Shown: positions 23,484-35,128, numbered from the stretch's first letter. The stretch is 64,000 nucleotides of DNA from Paramacrobiotus metropolitanus (GCF_019649055.1 NW_026570419.1:62001-126000), one strand, 5' to 3'. Notes: generated by a model not told the origin, from the sequence alone. Made by a program: numbers and translations.

Positions 23484-25599
23484 TTAGTCTTCCTCCTCCT
23501 CTTCTTCATCTTCCTCTTCCTCCTTCTTTTTTTTCTGCTGATTGCGGTAATACATATAACCGCCCACCGCTCCTCCAATCTGCAGCCCAGTAGATTGCTT
23601 TAATACATTCTTGATGGCAGTGCGTAACGATTTTGTGCTGTTGCGAGAACATAAGAGCAGTACATACTGAAATTTTTTCGCGCTATAATAGCGCTGTATC
23701 CTGTTGTCCAGTTGTATATACCGTATTATGTAACTGTAATAAACTCACCACAAGCAACCCAGCTGCGATTCCCACGATCATCATTGTGTTGGAAGAGCCT
23801 CCACCTGCAGTTCATATGAACCGTCAATGTCTACAGAATATAAGCAACACTCAAATTTTTTTACTGTCAATACAGAACGACGTACCATCGCCAGCCGTTC
23901 CGTCGCCCGTGCCATCGCCAGATCCTAAAAACATTTAGCAGTTGAAGCAACTTTGATAGACAATTCGATAAAACAAACCAGGTGCTTTACCGCTTCCGCC
24001 CGCGCTACCACTACCTCCGGTGCCCTTAGAGCCGGCCCCCTGCCCGCCACTGCCAGTTCCATCTACAATTGCAGTATGATCAATAAAGTAATGTTATAAG
24101 CGAAGTTATAGATTTGCACTAATAAAATAATAAAGACACAGGCAAAAATTTAAGCAGTTTAACAATTAACAAGTCACTGTGTCAAATTACATTGCGTGTG
24201 TCTGATTGTGTGTACACACAGAAATGGCTGCCCAACTGGAACTACTGTACCTCGTCTCCCATTTAGCAAGCTCTCGTGCATCCAGAATTCGAAATAGCCA
24301 GATGCATTAAAAGCTGTACCTAAACTAAGCTAAAGATGGATTTTATGTAAGCGTCTTCGGTAGACGCCTACAGTATCCCGTGACGATGGCAGTTTGCCGC
24401 ATTATACATCGAAGTGGAAAATGCATCTATCGAGCGCGAACGAGACTCGACTGGTAAAACCAAGCTATGTTTTCCGCGGCAACAACCGTACACGACCTTT
24501 ATATGGCCTACGTGTGCTTTGCAGTAGACACGCTCTCGCCATTACTGCCATTGAAGCAGCATGTACATGCAGCCGCGCTGGGGAGCTAATTAAGTATGAA
24601 GCTTAGTATGGGTTGAGTAGGGAGCAGTCATGGAGAAAAGTTTTCTCATGCAAAACACATCGACGTGACAGCAGTATTCAGATACCTGAGCTGCCATCCG
24701 CGCCACCGCCGGTGCCATCCCCACCACCACCGCCCGTCCCACTTTCACCAACAGCGCTACCGGCTCCACCACTCCCACTGCCACCACCGGCAGCACCGCC
24801 ACCCGACGTACCTGCGCCACTTCCAGCTGCACCGCTTCCACTACTGCCGCTGGAACCTCCACCACTGCCGCTGCCACTCCCACCGCCTCCGCTAGCGCCG
24901 GGAATTATCGGGCCCCAATTCGGAGCATCCGTCGGCTTGTTATTGGGGTCGTAATAAACCGGCTTACCGGCATTATTAATAAACTGCAAAAACAGATGGT
25001 GCTATCAGCATTAATGGGGCTGTACTATAGAGATCCTTATACAGTATATCTATATTTCACAGATACCTCCTTCTGTATAGAGAAACCGTAATGTTTGACA
25101 ATCAGTGTGGCTTAGCGTTTCTTCATGCAGACTTTGAAATTCCAATAATTATTGGTCGTCAAGTGCTAAACTTTACCTGTTTTTAAGTTGCTATCGTACG
25201 CGGGCTTGTATTCGCTGCTTACCCCATAACCTTTACCGCTGAACAATGTTGATACATCGGGATCAGTTCCAAGGAAGCTGTTACACAAATCAGTCCGGCA
25301 GAAACATATCTTGCCATGATTATACGGTGAGATTCCGCATACGGAACTGGCACCGGTTGGCCATTTGCGATCGAAGAGATCCAGCAACGGCGAGATAATG
25401 TTAGCGCCCCCAGAAACGCATTCTCGTCCCCACTTTCCACCTGTCACGCAGTATAAGGTTTTGTTACAGTCAGACCTCAGCGAGATAGTTTTAGTTGAGA
25501 CTGGCTGGTCACTGGCTTGCTTGCCTGCCACGTCCGGATCGGAACGGACGGTGCAAAAGCTGCTCGGTGGGCAGTCCACTTTTTGAATACTGGGAGAGG
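23484..25599 (-). CDS. Ly6/three-finger single-pass protein with Gly-Ser stalk (5' exon not found)
   Basis: Exons 25599-25223, 24983-24686, 24062-23991, 23924-23886, 23804-23749 and 23579-23484 are in phase. The first encodes a Ly6 domain closing with CFCRTDLCNS and ending GKGYG at a GTAAGC donor. The next starts FINNAGKP (compare VIDNAGRV in the paralogue) and runs into a stalk of almost pure Gly/Ser with Ala, which continues through two mini-exons of 72 and 39 nt. Then come GGSSNT, a membrane helix (MMIVGIAAGLLVIGGAVGGYMYY) split by an intron, KKKK and a tail of Glu/Asp (EEEED...). Cysteine layout and intron phases match the gene at 19361-21461. The Ly6 exon starts in phase 1, so a signal-peptide exon must lie above 25600; I could not identify it. 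The repeated SG dipeptides could carry glycosaminoglycans. Confidence 0.75.
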
Positions 25600-26194
25600 C
25601 TGTAAAAGTTACAATACATACGGTCACGGTAAAAGAACTTGTGGATTCACCGGATAAAAAAAAACTACCCTAGACTATTTCACATATTCCACTGTTCCGC
25701 ATTGCACTAACAATTTGAGAAGGAATGAATTGATTAAAAGAACAATGATTTCCTGCGATTCAAGATGGAAGGACACGTGAAGTTGCCGAAATCGTTGGGG
25801 TGTTTTAGTTAATTCGTCCTACAAGAGAACTGAAAAGGAATTACCCGTCCGGATTTTAAAAGAACCTGTGTTCTGATTGGCGTTAGCGCGTGCGTGATCC
25901 TGTAAGGTACCTGGTACATGACGGAGTTGCTGAAAATTCAAGACTGTCGATAAACCTGTACAGAGATTTCCGGCGACGCAACGGCATCATAAGTCTTGGC
26001 TAAATTGGCTTTATCGAATCAAGGAAGCGGAGGACTGTAGTCTGTATGTAAGCTGTCTATATTCGAACGCATCTGCAGTTTCCTACAAAAGCTATTTGGG
26101 AATTTCTCCCATGTTGTCTAGTGTTGATGAGCAGCAACAACCGTTGTATTTCTTCCTTCCCAAATTGTAACCCATTGCTGAACGCTGTGACACC

Positions 26195-26229
26195 AGCCAG
26201 AAATAACTTCAGTGAAGTTATTTCTGGCT
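26195..26229. repeat. Perfect 35-nt palindrome
   Basis: The 17-nt arm AGCCAGAAATAACTTCA is followed by one central base and its exact reverse complement. Confidence 0.95.
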
Positions 26230-26540
26230 CTGTTATTTTCTGGCTTTCAAGTTTTGTTGCTTTCAAGTCCAACAAAACTTGCAGACACACTGGTTTCCAT
26301 CAACTCAATTATACTTAGCCACTCACATGACAATTTGTCGTTATCGTCGCAGCCCGGTTCACGACCGAAAAGGCAGGAGTAACACTTCTTATTCTGCGCT
26401 CTCGCACCTGTTCATTCAACCGAAAATATTTAGTAGATTTCCAGATGCAGAAGGTGTATTAATAACCCTCAGGCCATATACTCGACCACGCATACGTTTG
26501 GATTTTGGTTTGATCCTGGTCGGGTCCGTTCCTCCCCCGC

Positions 26541-26705
26541 CGTAAATTTAAGCGTAAATGATTTTCTACTCTGTGGTCGGGGAAGATCGGATGCTCAAAA
26601 CATACAGAGCGTAAGCTAAACACACACTATGTACAGATACGTTATAGCGTCCCAATCTCCCCGACCAACTATCAGAAAATCATTTACGCCTGCTTTACGG
26701 TAAAT
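26541..26705. repeat. Imperfect inverted repeat, arms about 50 nt
   Basis: The left arm (about 26541-26590) contains GCGTAAATGATTTTCT then GTGGTCGGGGA. The right arm (about 26650-26705) carries their reverse complements, TCCCCGACCA and AGAAAATCATTTACGC. The loop is about 60 nt. No coding content; fold-back or MITE-like. Confidence 0.7.
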
Positions 26706-27739
26706 CTGTCCACCTCGGGGACGTATTATAATTATGAACAGACCATGATCCTGGTATGCAGGCCAACAGTCATTAGTAAGTACAAAATAATGATAACATT
26801 ATACTGACCTCTACGATATACTAGCAAAACAAGAAGCAGACATGACGTTTGCACCAAACAATCATGGAGTGCGCAGAGCATAGAGATAGACCATCCTTAA
26901 CACCATAAATACTTCAAAGGATTGCGGAAGGTTTTGGCTGACTACGATTTTAAACTACATCCACCATGATCGCGTCTTGGGGATGTAAACAACCGACTCA
27001 CAGAATTCAAAACGATCCTCGTAATAAGGTGATATGTTAAATGAAATAAAACTTGATCCAGATAATTCGAATGCGGTACACATCATAATGAAATGTAATA
27101 AAAATTACACCAGATACCGTCAGAGCGTAGCTCAAAAACGAGCAATTAACAGTAACTTCATCACAATTTTCAGCAGTGTAACACTAAGAATGACGCTTAA
27201 AATCGGAAGATGTTCAATAATTATAAAGCGCTGCATACGTGTACACATACTAATAATGACGGTAAAATTGAGGATGATGGGAAAAAACTCACATTTCGAT
27301 GCGCTGGGTCTTGCATGCGTGAGTATTCGAATTTACAAATAAATACAAATTTACAAAACTTCAATAAAGCACAATGTCTTTTTAACAATACAGTACGTGC
27401 GCTTCATGAACCATAAGATGTTATAATATATGAATCGTAATAAGCGGGTGAAACCCATGCATGTGCTTGGCTACCAGAAAACGTTGGTTGCTATGCACGT
27501 GTTCCATTTCCAATTTCGACGTACAACCAGTATCCGATTTGTCGTTCAATACTTATTATAATGATTTACAGAGACCTTTTTCGAACTGAAATTTGTATAA
27601 TCAGAGTTTTTGTTTCAAAACTTTCTTCGAAAGCCATCAAATAGATCCGGTCCAGTTATACACTCACCGGTCACTAAGGATCATTTTAAATAACTGAATC
27701 CACGCAGTTCTTACCCCCGAGCTTGTCTAACTCGCTACC

Positions 27740-29064
27740 ATGTCTAGCGCCAAACTTTCACATATTACCACCCATGCGTTGAACCCCAACGAACCTTTTT
27801 ACGCTTCCCTTTCCGCAGCAGAGCAGCCATATCTGGCAAACCCGCTTGGGACACTTTCTCTGCACATCATCCACACCAAAAGCCTCGACGCACCCACGAT
27901 CCACCGTCTGTTCCCCGCATCCAGCACTCTGCATTATTACGTGCGCGTTGATTTCTTAGATAAATCTTTCTTCACCAAACTCATGCTGGATGTCCCGGCG
28001 GACAGCGCCCGCATCGTTGTGGATCATTTAATAACCTTCCAAATCGAGGATATCGCCGCTCACGACGGCGCGGAGAATCAGATTGTCACCTTTCATTTGA
28101 TTGCCGTAGACGACGCGGATCCACAGCGTCACATTGTCATCGGATCTGTGGAGAAGGAACTGCTGGCTTTTATTCGGGGCATGATTGAGAGTGAGATGGT
28201 GCTGTTGACTCGGCCGGCGCGAATGGATCCCGTGAAGGGTGGATACGAGGGACAGCGTACCATGGGCATTTTGCTGATCAAGTCAGCGTTTAGCTATGGC
28301 CGGTTTGGATACGGGTTCTCGAATCAGATTGCGGACGAGCGGATGGCGCCGTCGGATGCAGTAAAGCACTGCATGTTCCCGAGGTATGATTTCGTGGTAA
28401 TTGGGGCGTATTCGTTTCGCTTGTCGCACTTCTTTCCCTTCAGAAATGCACCGTTTTCGTACTAGTGCTATCATAATTCGCTTCTACAACTATTTAGAAG
28501 ATTTTGAGATTCTCCCAAAACCATGTAAACTTGTCAAGATAGTTTATAGTTAACATCGTTGACCTTTACATTTCCAAGAAAATCTTGGTTCAGTAACGTA
28601 CTTAATGGACGTTTTGGGAAAAACTCTCGTCGGTTGCTTATGTTTTCTTCTTAATAACATTAGTGTGCTGTTTACCGGCGAAGAATTCATAACCTGGTTC
28701 GAAAAGTGCTCTTCCAAAATGTTAGAATGCTTGCAGATTTGCTCCGCCTAGTGATCGGAAGCAAGAATGCGGAAACGTACTGCGATTTGCAGCGCTTCCG
28801 CCACCCGCTGATTTGGCCACTGTAACGGATTGCGTCGAAGTCGGGCATCCAGCATTACGTGCGTTTAGCTCATCGTCTGATCACAATGAAGAGGAGAGCG
28901 CCATTCGCGAAGCCGTACCCTGGTTAAATCCTAGTTTGGAGCGAACAATCGCAGTATCGAAAGACTTCTTGGCTGACAAGATCAAGAAGCTGGGTTCCAT
29001 GAAAAGCGCCACCAGACAGATGATGTTCCTGCGGGAAATGTGTGCGCCTAGCCCAACGGTTTGA
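27740..29064 (+). CDS. C2-domain protein, C2CD6/CATSPERT-like (tentative), two exons
   Basis: Exons 27740-28383 and 28738-29064 join in phase (phase 2) to give about 323 residues. The ATG at 27740 follows a TACC context. Residues from about 33 to 190 form a C2-like beta sandwich: LGTLSLHIIHTKSL opening strand, VRVDFLDKSFFT, a loop with DDADPQRHIVIG, and a final GILLIKSAFSYG strand. The segment after it (GYGFSNQ...KHCMFPR|FAPP.DR) resembles what I recall of C2CD6, the sperm CatSper-targeting subunit, but I cannot verify this. The C-terminus is helical and basic. The Ca-binding aspartate pattern is not obvious. A decayed copy of the C2 core lies at 34085-34343 on the other strand. If the name is right, it acts in the sperm flagellar membrane. 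Confidence 0.7.
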
Positions 29065-29841
29065 AACGTAAGACTTAGTATACATGTGCGGTTCTGTGAG
29101 CCCTTCAAGTACCGCGATGCGCAAGTGCATGTTGCACAGGAAAATTTAGGAAGATTTCCATTTTCTCACAACTTAAACAACTAAACTGAATTTGTACTCG
29201 TACGCAAACAAAGCGCGTCCATGTGACAGCCAATGCGACACATATACAGTAAATGGCGTCAAAACCGAATTTTTGGGTGAAGACAGCAAAATCGGTTCTT
29301 TCGTATGATTAGAGAGCAGGCATTGGCCTGCATAAAGGAGTACATGTCTTTCGTATGATTAAAGAGTATACAAGCTTGTCGAGAAATTATGGGCGCATAT
29401 AAACAGGAAAAAATTCAAATTTGTGGGTTGCGCACTGTATTGTAGTGGCCGTTGCTTTCTGTGCTAACATTGCGCTTTACCTGTACCTTTACGCCCATAG
29501 TTTCTCGACTAGCTTTTACATTGGCCTTGTCTTTTAAAATTCTGCCCGTCTCTTCCACGAGAAGAGCGAGGAAATGCCTACTGGGGAGGAGTAGTGAATA
29601 CCACAAGGGTGAATACGATCAGTAGTTCATTTGCAACTGTCCGCGACGTCCACTATTATTTCAGAAACCGGTGTTACTTATTATTCAAATAATTTTCGCG
29701 TTCTTAAAAGCAAATTTTAAAAGAGCGTTTTTATTTCTTAGGGCGAGCAGTATTTTGCTGCACTTTATCAAATTTCCCCATGCATAACGCAGGACTTCCA
29801 AACTGCGTCTGCGTTCTTCTTCTGCGTTCACTATCCTGGAC
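29065..29841. other. Intergenic stretch with short repeats
   Basis: No gene supported. TCTTTCGTATGATTAGAGAG is repeated with one change at about 29299 and 29348. AAGCTTGTCGAGAAATTATG (about 29371) has a near-exact reverse complement at about 29492-29515. Confidence 0.5.
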
Positions 29842-30690
29842 ACGTTAGAAATGAATGGCCCCTTACCACGCGCAGCATCTTCCTCGTTCACCTCCACAGC
29901 ATTTTATTCCCGCCTTCGGAAGGAAGACTCGCGCCATTTTCCTGGCCCTGTTTTCCGGCATGATGATGATTATCAGACAGCACGCTGGCGCCGTCCGCCA
30001 CCACTTTCATTTCATAAAGTTCCCGAGTAGCGTAGTGTAGAATCAATGGATTGTGCTGCTAATCTCGGATCCGCTACGGCGTGTTTCGGTTAACGGTTTA
30101 TTACTGCTTTGTCAATCCAGTATCCGTCATGTGTTGGTGTGCTGGCAAAGGTAAATTCGGCGTTGATTAAGATTTCCCACTAGGCGGATGACGGAACGTC
30201 ATCCGGTGAAATGGCGTGACTATATTCTGTATTTTGTGCAAAAAGCGGATCAACTTCTACCTGCTTGGCACTGTCCGGCGCTGATTTGATTTTCAGCCCT
30301 TCCCAGCACCGCAGTCGATGGATTCAGCAGATTCCATGGATGGTGTTGGTGATCAGCTACTGGGCCATCTGCTACTCGGCTTGTTACGGATTCACTAATC
30401 TAATCTTCGGCAATCGAGCGGTAGTTCGCTCGTACTGCTGGCAAATGGAAGCCCTGGTACAGTCCTGGTAGGTAATGGAAGTTCGCTGAAACAGCTTTCG
30501 CAGCCGGTGACCAAGGATCATCATCCCGTAAAATGTGGTTGTATTCAGCATCTTTTATAAAAAGCGGATCAACATTACGTTTTTGGCATTTAATTAAATT
30601 TAAAAGTCTTATCTTTGAAGAAAATTACCGGCTTCTTGCTCTCGATTGTCTGTAACTGTAAACACGAAACTATTATTTGCCAGACTTCTG
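29842..30690 (-). pseudogene. Two tandem decayed copies of the 3' part of the gene at 38057-40047
   Basis: Copy 1 (about 29842-30260) follows 38093-38530 nearly base for base: AGAAATGAATGGC then a CATCTTC..TC-CACTTCCAC-like run, a TGATGAT-rich stretch, GGTTTATTACTGC, GTCAATCCA, CCGGTGAAATG and GCGGATCAAC. Copy 2 (about 30275-30690) matches 38270-38610, including GGTGTTGATAATCGGCTAC-like and AGCGGATCAAC segments and the intron end before exon C (TGTAACTGTAAACAC versus TGCAACTATAAACAC). Both keep the parent's orientation. On the minus strand the remnant still reads EVNEEDAARGKGPFISNVS, matching EVEDEDVERNEVPFISMVS in the parent, but frameshifts and stops break the rest. Because intron sequence is copied, this was duplication at the DNA level and not retroposition. 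Confidence 0.75.
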
Positions 30691-32187
30691 CAGTGTCAGT
30701 GCAGCGACAGTTCTGCAGTGTCGTTTTGGAAGTGCTTGTAAAATTAAATTAAATTTCATGGAATAAGGGAAATATGGACAGTAAGACCTATAAAAAAATT
30801 TAAACTGACATGGATAGGTATGCGTTCTTCACGGTATCTGCTACAGGTATCCCTGTAGCATAATGTATGTATAGGACTGTGGCTGCAGTACATACTCTCG
30901 CGCTAAAATTTTCAATGCTTTATGTGCAAAAACTACCACCGTTTGGCTTTTTACACTTTGACCTTACTGGCTTGCTTCCATAACTCAGAAGTAACCTTAT
31001 CCTTTTAATTCTCGCACACCTAACAAACCATCTGCTAATCGTGGCATCCCAGGAAGTAAAACATCTTCGAGTCGTATCATACAACAGTCAACTAAAAACA
31101 TTAGTCAACTAAAAATACCTCAACAGGTAAGCAGGCAGAAAGCGAGCGCCGGAATAACTGCCATATACTGTAATTAGTGAATTTACTGGATTATACTATG
31201 TCTGCGATTTTGTGATGAGCTCCATGAGAGCACACCGGTTCCCTACACCGCATTAGTTATTGCTTTCCTATTTTTCTTGCAGCTGAACCAATTTGCAAAT
31301 CATTGTACACGAAATGCGCGTTAGGAATCGCTTACTTACAATTAAGGCAATTTTACATACAGTTAGGCGTGTAGGTACGAATAATGAGCCTACACAAAGT
31401 TAACTGGTGCCTGCTTTAGTCAATTCAACAGCCGACGTGAGTTTCAACAAAAAGCCATGTTGGCGTTCACAAAAATGTTTCTCTCTTTCTTTATCTATTT
31501 TACGCAACGGCTACTGCATTTAAAGACCAGATTATTAATTGACATTTGTTACGAGATACAAATAAATAGCAATTACCTAACGGGGATATCTTTGTAAGAA
31601 GCAGCGCACATGCTTATAAGTAATTAAGTGACGGTTTACCGTACGTTAACATTCACAGACGGCTGCCGCAGCATTAACATATCCTAAATGAAAAATCCAT
31701 TCCAGTTAACATGGACAGCAGCAGTACCCAAAGATAGTCTGAGCAATTGTAGCAATTAAGTAAGTACAGCAATTTCGAGCTATTACTAGTGTCTCGTAAT
31801 TCATTACCCGCGGCAAAAATCTGTATATACTTATTTGTAATTAACCGGAATTATACAGACTGTACACATGTAATTCTCCGGAAATAATTTAACCAAAGCA
31901 AAAAAATCTGTGTCCGGTACGTAGCTGCTATAGGAGCTGACATTAAAAAAGTGGCCGAGTGTTCGTTCCTGATCCTTGTTTGCTCAGAATAATTTCTGTC
32001 TGCTTCGAACGCTTTGCGACGAAAGCGGAAACACTACCACCCTCCAGCGCAACTATCTGCGTTGACGGAAGAAGTGTCACACCGCTACAGTTATTGAATG
32101 CATTGTCGGCAGTAGCGCTACATGTTTACAACAGCTTTCCGTTTCTTGGTTAATCCGCTGATAGCGTCGTGATAAAACCTGATTAAA
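30691..32187. other. Gene-poor intergenic stretch
   Basis: AT-rich, with no exon that I can support on either strand. The open frame at 31959-32153 has no splice context or family similarity. The promoter of the small membrane protein gene should lie near the right end. Confidence 0.45.
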
Positions 32188-32722
32188 ATGGGGCATCTTC
32201 CAGGCCAGGCTTTGGGAAGTGCCGATTTAACAGGCACCGAAACATTTGGTGAAAGTATTCTGAACGGGATTTACTCGTTTTGTTTTAAAAGCATTGGCAG
32301 TGTGACCCCATTAGGGACTATATTGTTGATACTCTTTTTCATGCAGGCAGTGTGGGTTTTTATTCTGCTGCAAGAGGCTCGTGAAGGTCAGTATTGTTAT
32401 TGTCTAATTCCTACTAAGTTACTGACCATGAGTTCAGATTTGCCTAATGACGCTCATCTTAACGCAATCGGGATTGAACGAACCTTAAACATGATTAACA
32501 GTTGAATAGTACTAACAAATTCTATTTAATTTTCCAGAGGTGCATAAGCTTAAGGTCATGAATCGGGAGTTGGAAGATAAGCTACGAAAAGCATTGGATT
32601 TTAACGGTCAAGTGGACAGGGTCTACGACCATTGCACCACAACGGGTCCTTCCGTGGTTGCTAACCGTTCCATTTCCTCCGCGGATTCCTTCCCCTCATC
32701 GGCTGAGTCGACCGCCCTCTAA
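32188..32722 (+). CDS. Small membrane-anchored coiled-coil protein, two exons
   Basis: Exons 32188-32386 and 32538-32722 join in phase 1 to give 127 residues. Residues about 25-40 contain NGIYSFCFKS. Residues about 41-62 are one strong membrane helix (LGTILLILFFMQAVWVFILL). The helix runs directly into a charged helical stretch (QEAREEVHKLKVMNRELEDK) with heptad spacing, then a Ser-rich tail (SSADSFPSSAES). There is no signal peptide, so it is probably a type II or tail-exposed small membrane protein. I do not recognise the family. The clean donor (GAAG|GTCAGT), acceptor (TTTTCCAG) and conserved-looking composition make a real gene likely. Confidence 0.65.
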
Positions 32723-34084
32723 TACCATCATGGAAGTTTGTTCCTGATTTTTCTGCCGCGACCTATCCTGGTACAACTACGGATGATATCTACTGACGCA
32801 GCGGCAACAGTTAAACCATGCCAATAAGGCAGTAACTACCTTTACAATGCCGATATCCGACTGTACCGTCGGCTCATGAGTTTATGATCCATGTTCACCA
32901 CAACGCCATAGCACGCGCTATTCTTTAGTAAGGTCATGCATGCTTATTGATTTACTGTGAGTAACTTATCAAAATTGATAGCAACTGATTGTAGAATTAA
33001 ATTTCGAAATTGTGTCTTTTCGTAGCGCAGCAAACTGCGTGAAAATTAGTTCTCCTGAAACGTCATAGCGTATTGATGCGCCGCGCAGTCAATGGGGTAG
33101 TCTTATACAGTTGCAGTGCATAGTTATATCACACCCATACGTGTATCGGTTCCAGACAAACTTTGTCATGGAAGTAAAAAAATCTCGTCCAAACCGCCGC
33201 AGCTTGTTCTTTTTGCCCTTGTAGTGGCTTGCCGGTCGATAACATGTACGATAATTGGAACTTAATGTGATCGGGATATTTCAAAAAATTGTTGCAAGCA
33301 GCTGTCCCTTTTGTAACAACTGATCTTTATTATTTGTCCACAACCTCGTGCACCTTATTCCTGACTGTTGTAAACGTTAAGCCCGTTACCTTCCTGCACA
33401 AACAAACAAGCCGTTCCTTCCAAAACTGAAGGGTTTTGGTTCAAATCTTGTAGATTTGTATGTTACCTCAATGCCACTGGCCGAAGTGGACCATCTGCGC
33501 AAATCTCTTATCGCTTAGTAGTAGCGCTATGCCGATATAACTCTGGTAAAACCGGAATCGGTCTCTAATCAGAATGGTGGAATCCGGTTGACGCCCCACA
33601 TAATTAGACATACAACGCCGTCCACAGCCATGACTCCCGCTTATAAACTGAGTTGCATACTTCGAGATCAGCTGGCAGAGCCGGTTCAAAGAAAATCAAT
33701 ATCAGCACTAATGCTTTTAATCGAACTGCAGCTCGGTTGGAAAGAATATTGTAAGCAAAGGTTGACAATTCACTGCCACTGGAGAATGCCTGCAGCAACC
33801 AATGAGTAACGGAAACCGGAGACAAACAAACCGTCAGCTGGAGAATCGCAATGCAGCTCTCGCGAAACGATCAGCCCATATAACACTGCAGCTGACCGCA
33901 GCGTCGCAGCCGCACTTTAGCATGCCGACCGTCTGACCCATCTAACAATTGTAAAGTTGTATTTCTTTCGGTTGTTAAATACGAAGCTGTCATCAGTCAG
34001 TACACCAGTGAAGTACACCAGTCAGAAGGTCACAACAACGGTGTCCAATCGACAGCGGGAAGTACAGTAATTTTTGCCCGGTTG
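32723..34084. other. Gene-poor intergenic stretch
   Basis: No supported gene or clear repeat. Open frames of about 70 codons on both strands at 33468-33825 overlap one another and lack splice or codon support. Confidence 0.45.
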
Positions 34085-34343
34085 CACGATGGGCACAATA
34101 ACGCCGGAACAAGCTGATAATATACGGGCCCATGGTGCGCTGCCTCTCGTATCCATCCTTGAGATTTAATCGCGTCGACCGGGTTAATAGCACTACCGTA
34201 CCACTCTCGATAATGCCGCGGATCAGCGCCAACAATGCCTGCTCCACCGCTCCGATAACAATATGCCGCTGCGGATCAGCCTTGTCCACGGCAGTCAGAT
34301 AAAAGCTAGCCACCAAAGTTTTCTGGCAGTTGTGGGGTTGCAC
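34085..34343 (-). pseudogene. Decayed, inverted copy of the C2 domain of the gene at 27740
   Basis: On the minus strand the frame reads VASFYLTAVDKADPQRHIVI then GAVEQALLALIRGIIESG...TVVLLTR...DGYERQRTMG. This matches VTFHLIAVDDADPQRHIVIG...SVEKELLAFIRGMIESEMVLLTR...GGYEGQRTMG in the intact gene. Similarity stops on both sides, there is no start codon or flanking exon, and the frame after the match is unrelated. I call it a truncated pseudogene. Confidence 0.8.
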
Positions 34344-34786
34344 CTGGTAATTCTGCTAGCGTCTGAATTTCCTTACAGAGTAAACCAAGTCAAAAACCAT
34401 CTTGCTGATTTCATGATCCTGACCTTATAACATTTTACTGGAAGAAGAAAGTTTTTCTCATCGTCCTACGTTCTTAACATTGCCGTCTGCCGATTTCGCC
34501 ATTCATTGTGCACACAGTACAACTCTTTACGTTGAATTAAACGTTTACGCCAGGCTTCCATAAGTATGCACATGTGAAAACGTCGGCAGTGCAAACATAT
34601 ATATTTTTGTACATATATTTACTGTACTTCGCGGAAAAAATAGTAGTATTAGATTCTAATTAACAATAAGAAAATAACGCACCTGGGGAAGGCAGAACAT
34701 CACATTTTGCAAGAGTGTACGCGTACTGCACTTGGATGTTATTCGGCTTCTGGAGGTGCCCGTAATGCATGTGCCCGTAATGCATG

Positions 34787-34822
34787 CAAAATCTCTACTT
34801 ATGCGCATAAGTAGAGATTTTG
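34787..34822. repeat. Perfect 36-nt palindrome beside a 15-bp direct repeat
   Basis: The arm CAAAATCTCTACTTATGC is followed with no spacer by its reverse complement. Just to the left, GTGCCCGTAATGCAT occurs twice (about 34756-34770 and 34771-34785). Confidence 0.93.
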
Positions 34823-35128
34823 TGCGAGTGTCCCAGTAAGTACACCTGTTTCGGTAGGTAAGAAGGTGCATCAATAACAAACCGCACGACGCTTAAAGAA
34901 ACAGTAACATAAAATATATTTTCCTAATCCTTCTGTGTGAAACCATTAGATAAACGCAGGCAAGTACCGGTAAGCATTATAAGCAGCAATTGTATTAAAA
35001 GGATACGGTAAATACATCCCATAAAAAAACCCTTTGCGGCACATGTGAAGTTACATTCAGATTTACGCAGAACTTACAAAATGAATACAATACTGAAACT
35101 GCATGCGACTGAAATTCACTCATGTGAG

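Larger units (their letters stand above)
25600..27739. other. Intergenic stretch with two inverted repeats
   Basis: No supported exon. The missing first exon of the Ly6 gene ending at 25599 should lie here. The stretch holds a perfect palindrome (26195-26229) and an imperfect inverted repeat (26541-26705). A short segment near 25770-25800 reads like a decayed helix-turn-helix of a transposase but is full of stops. Confidence 0.4.

Noticed and set aside
24613-24954. Pro/Ala-rich plus-strand frame
   Set aside because: It is the antisense of the Gly/Ser stalk exon of the Ly6 gene.
25770-26060. Possible mariner-like transposase remnant (a helix-turn-helix-like REVAEIVGV stretch)
   Set aside because: Only about ten residues look transposase-like. 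Stops follow at once in every frame and I see no terminal repeats.
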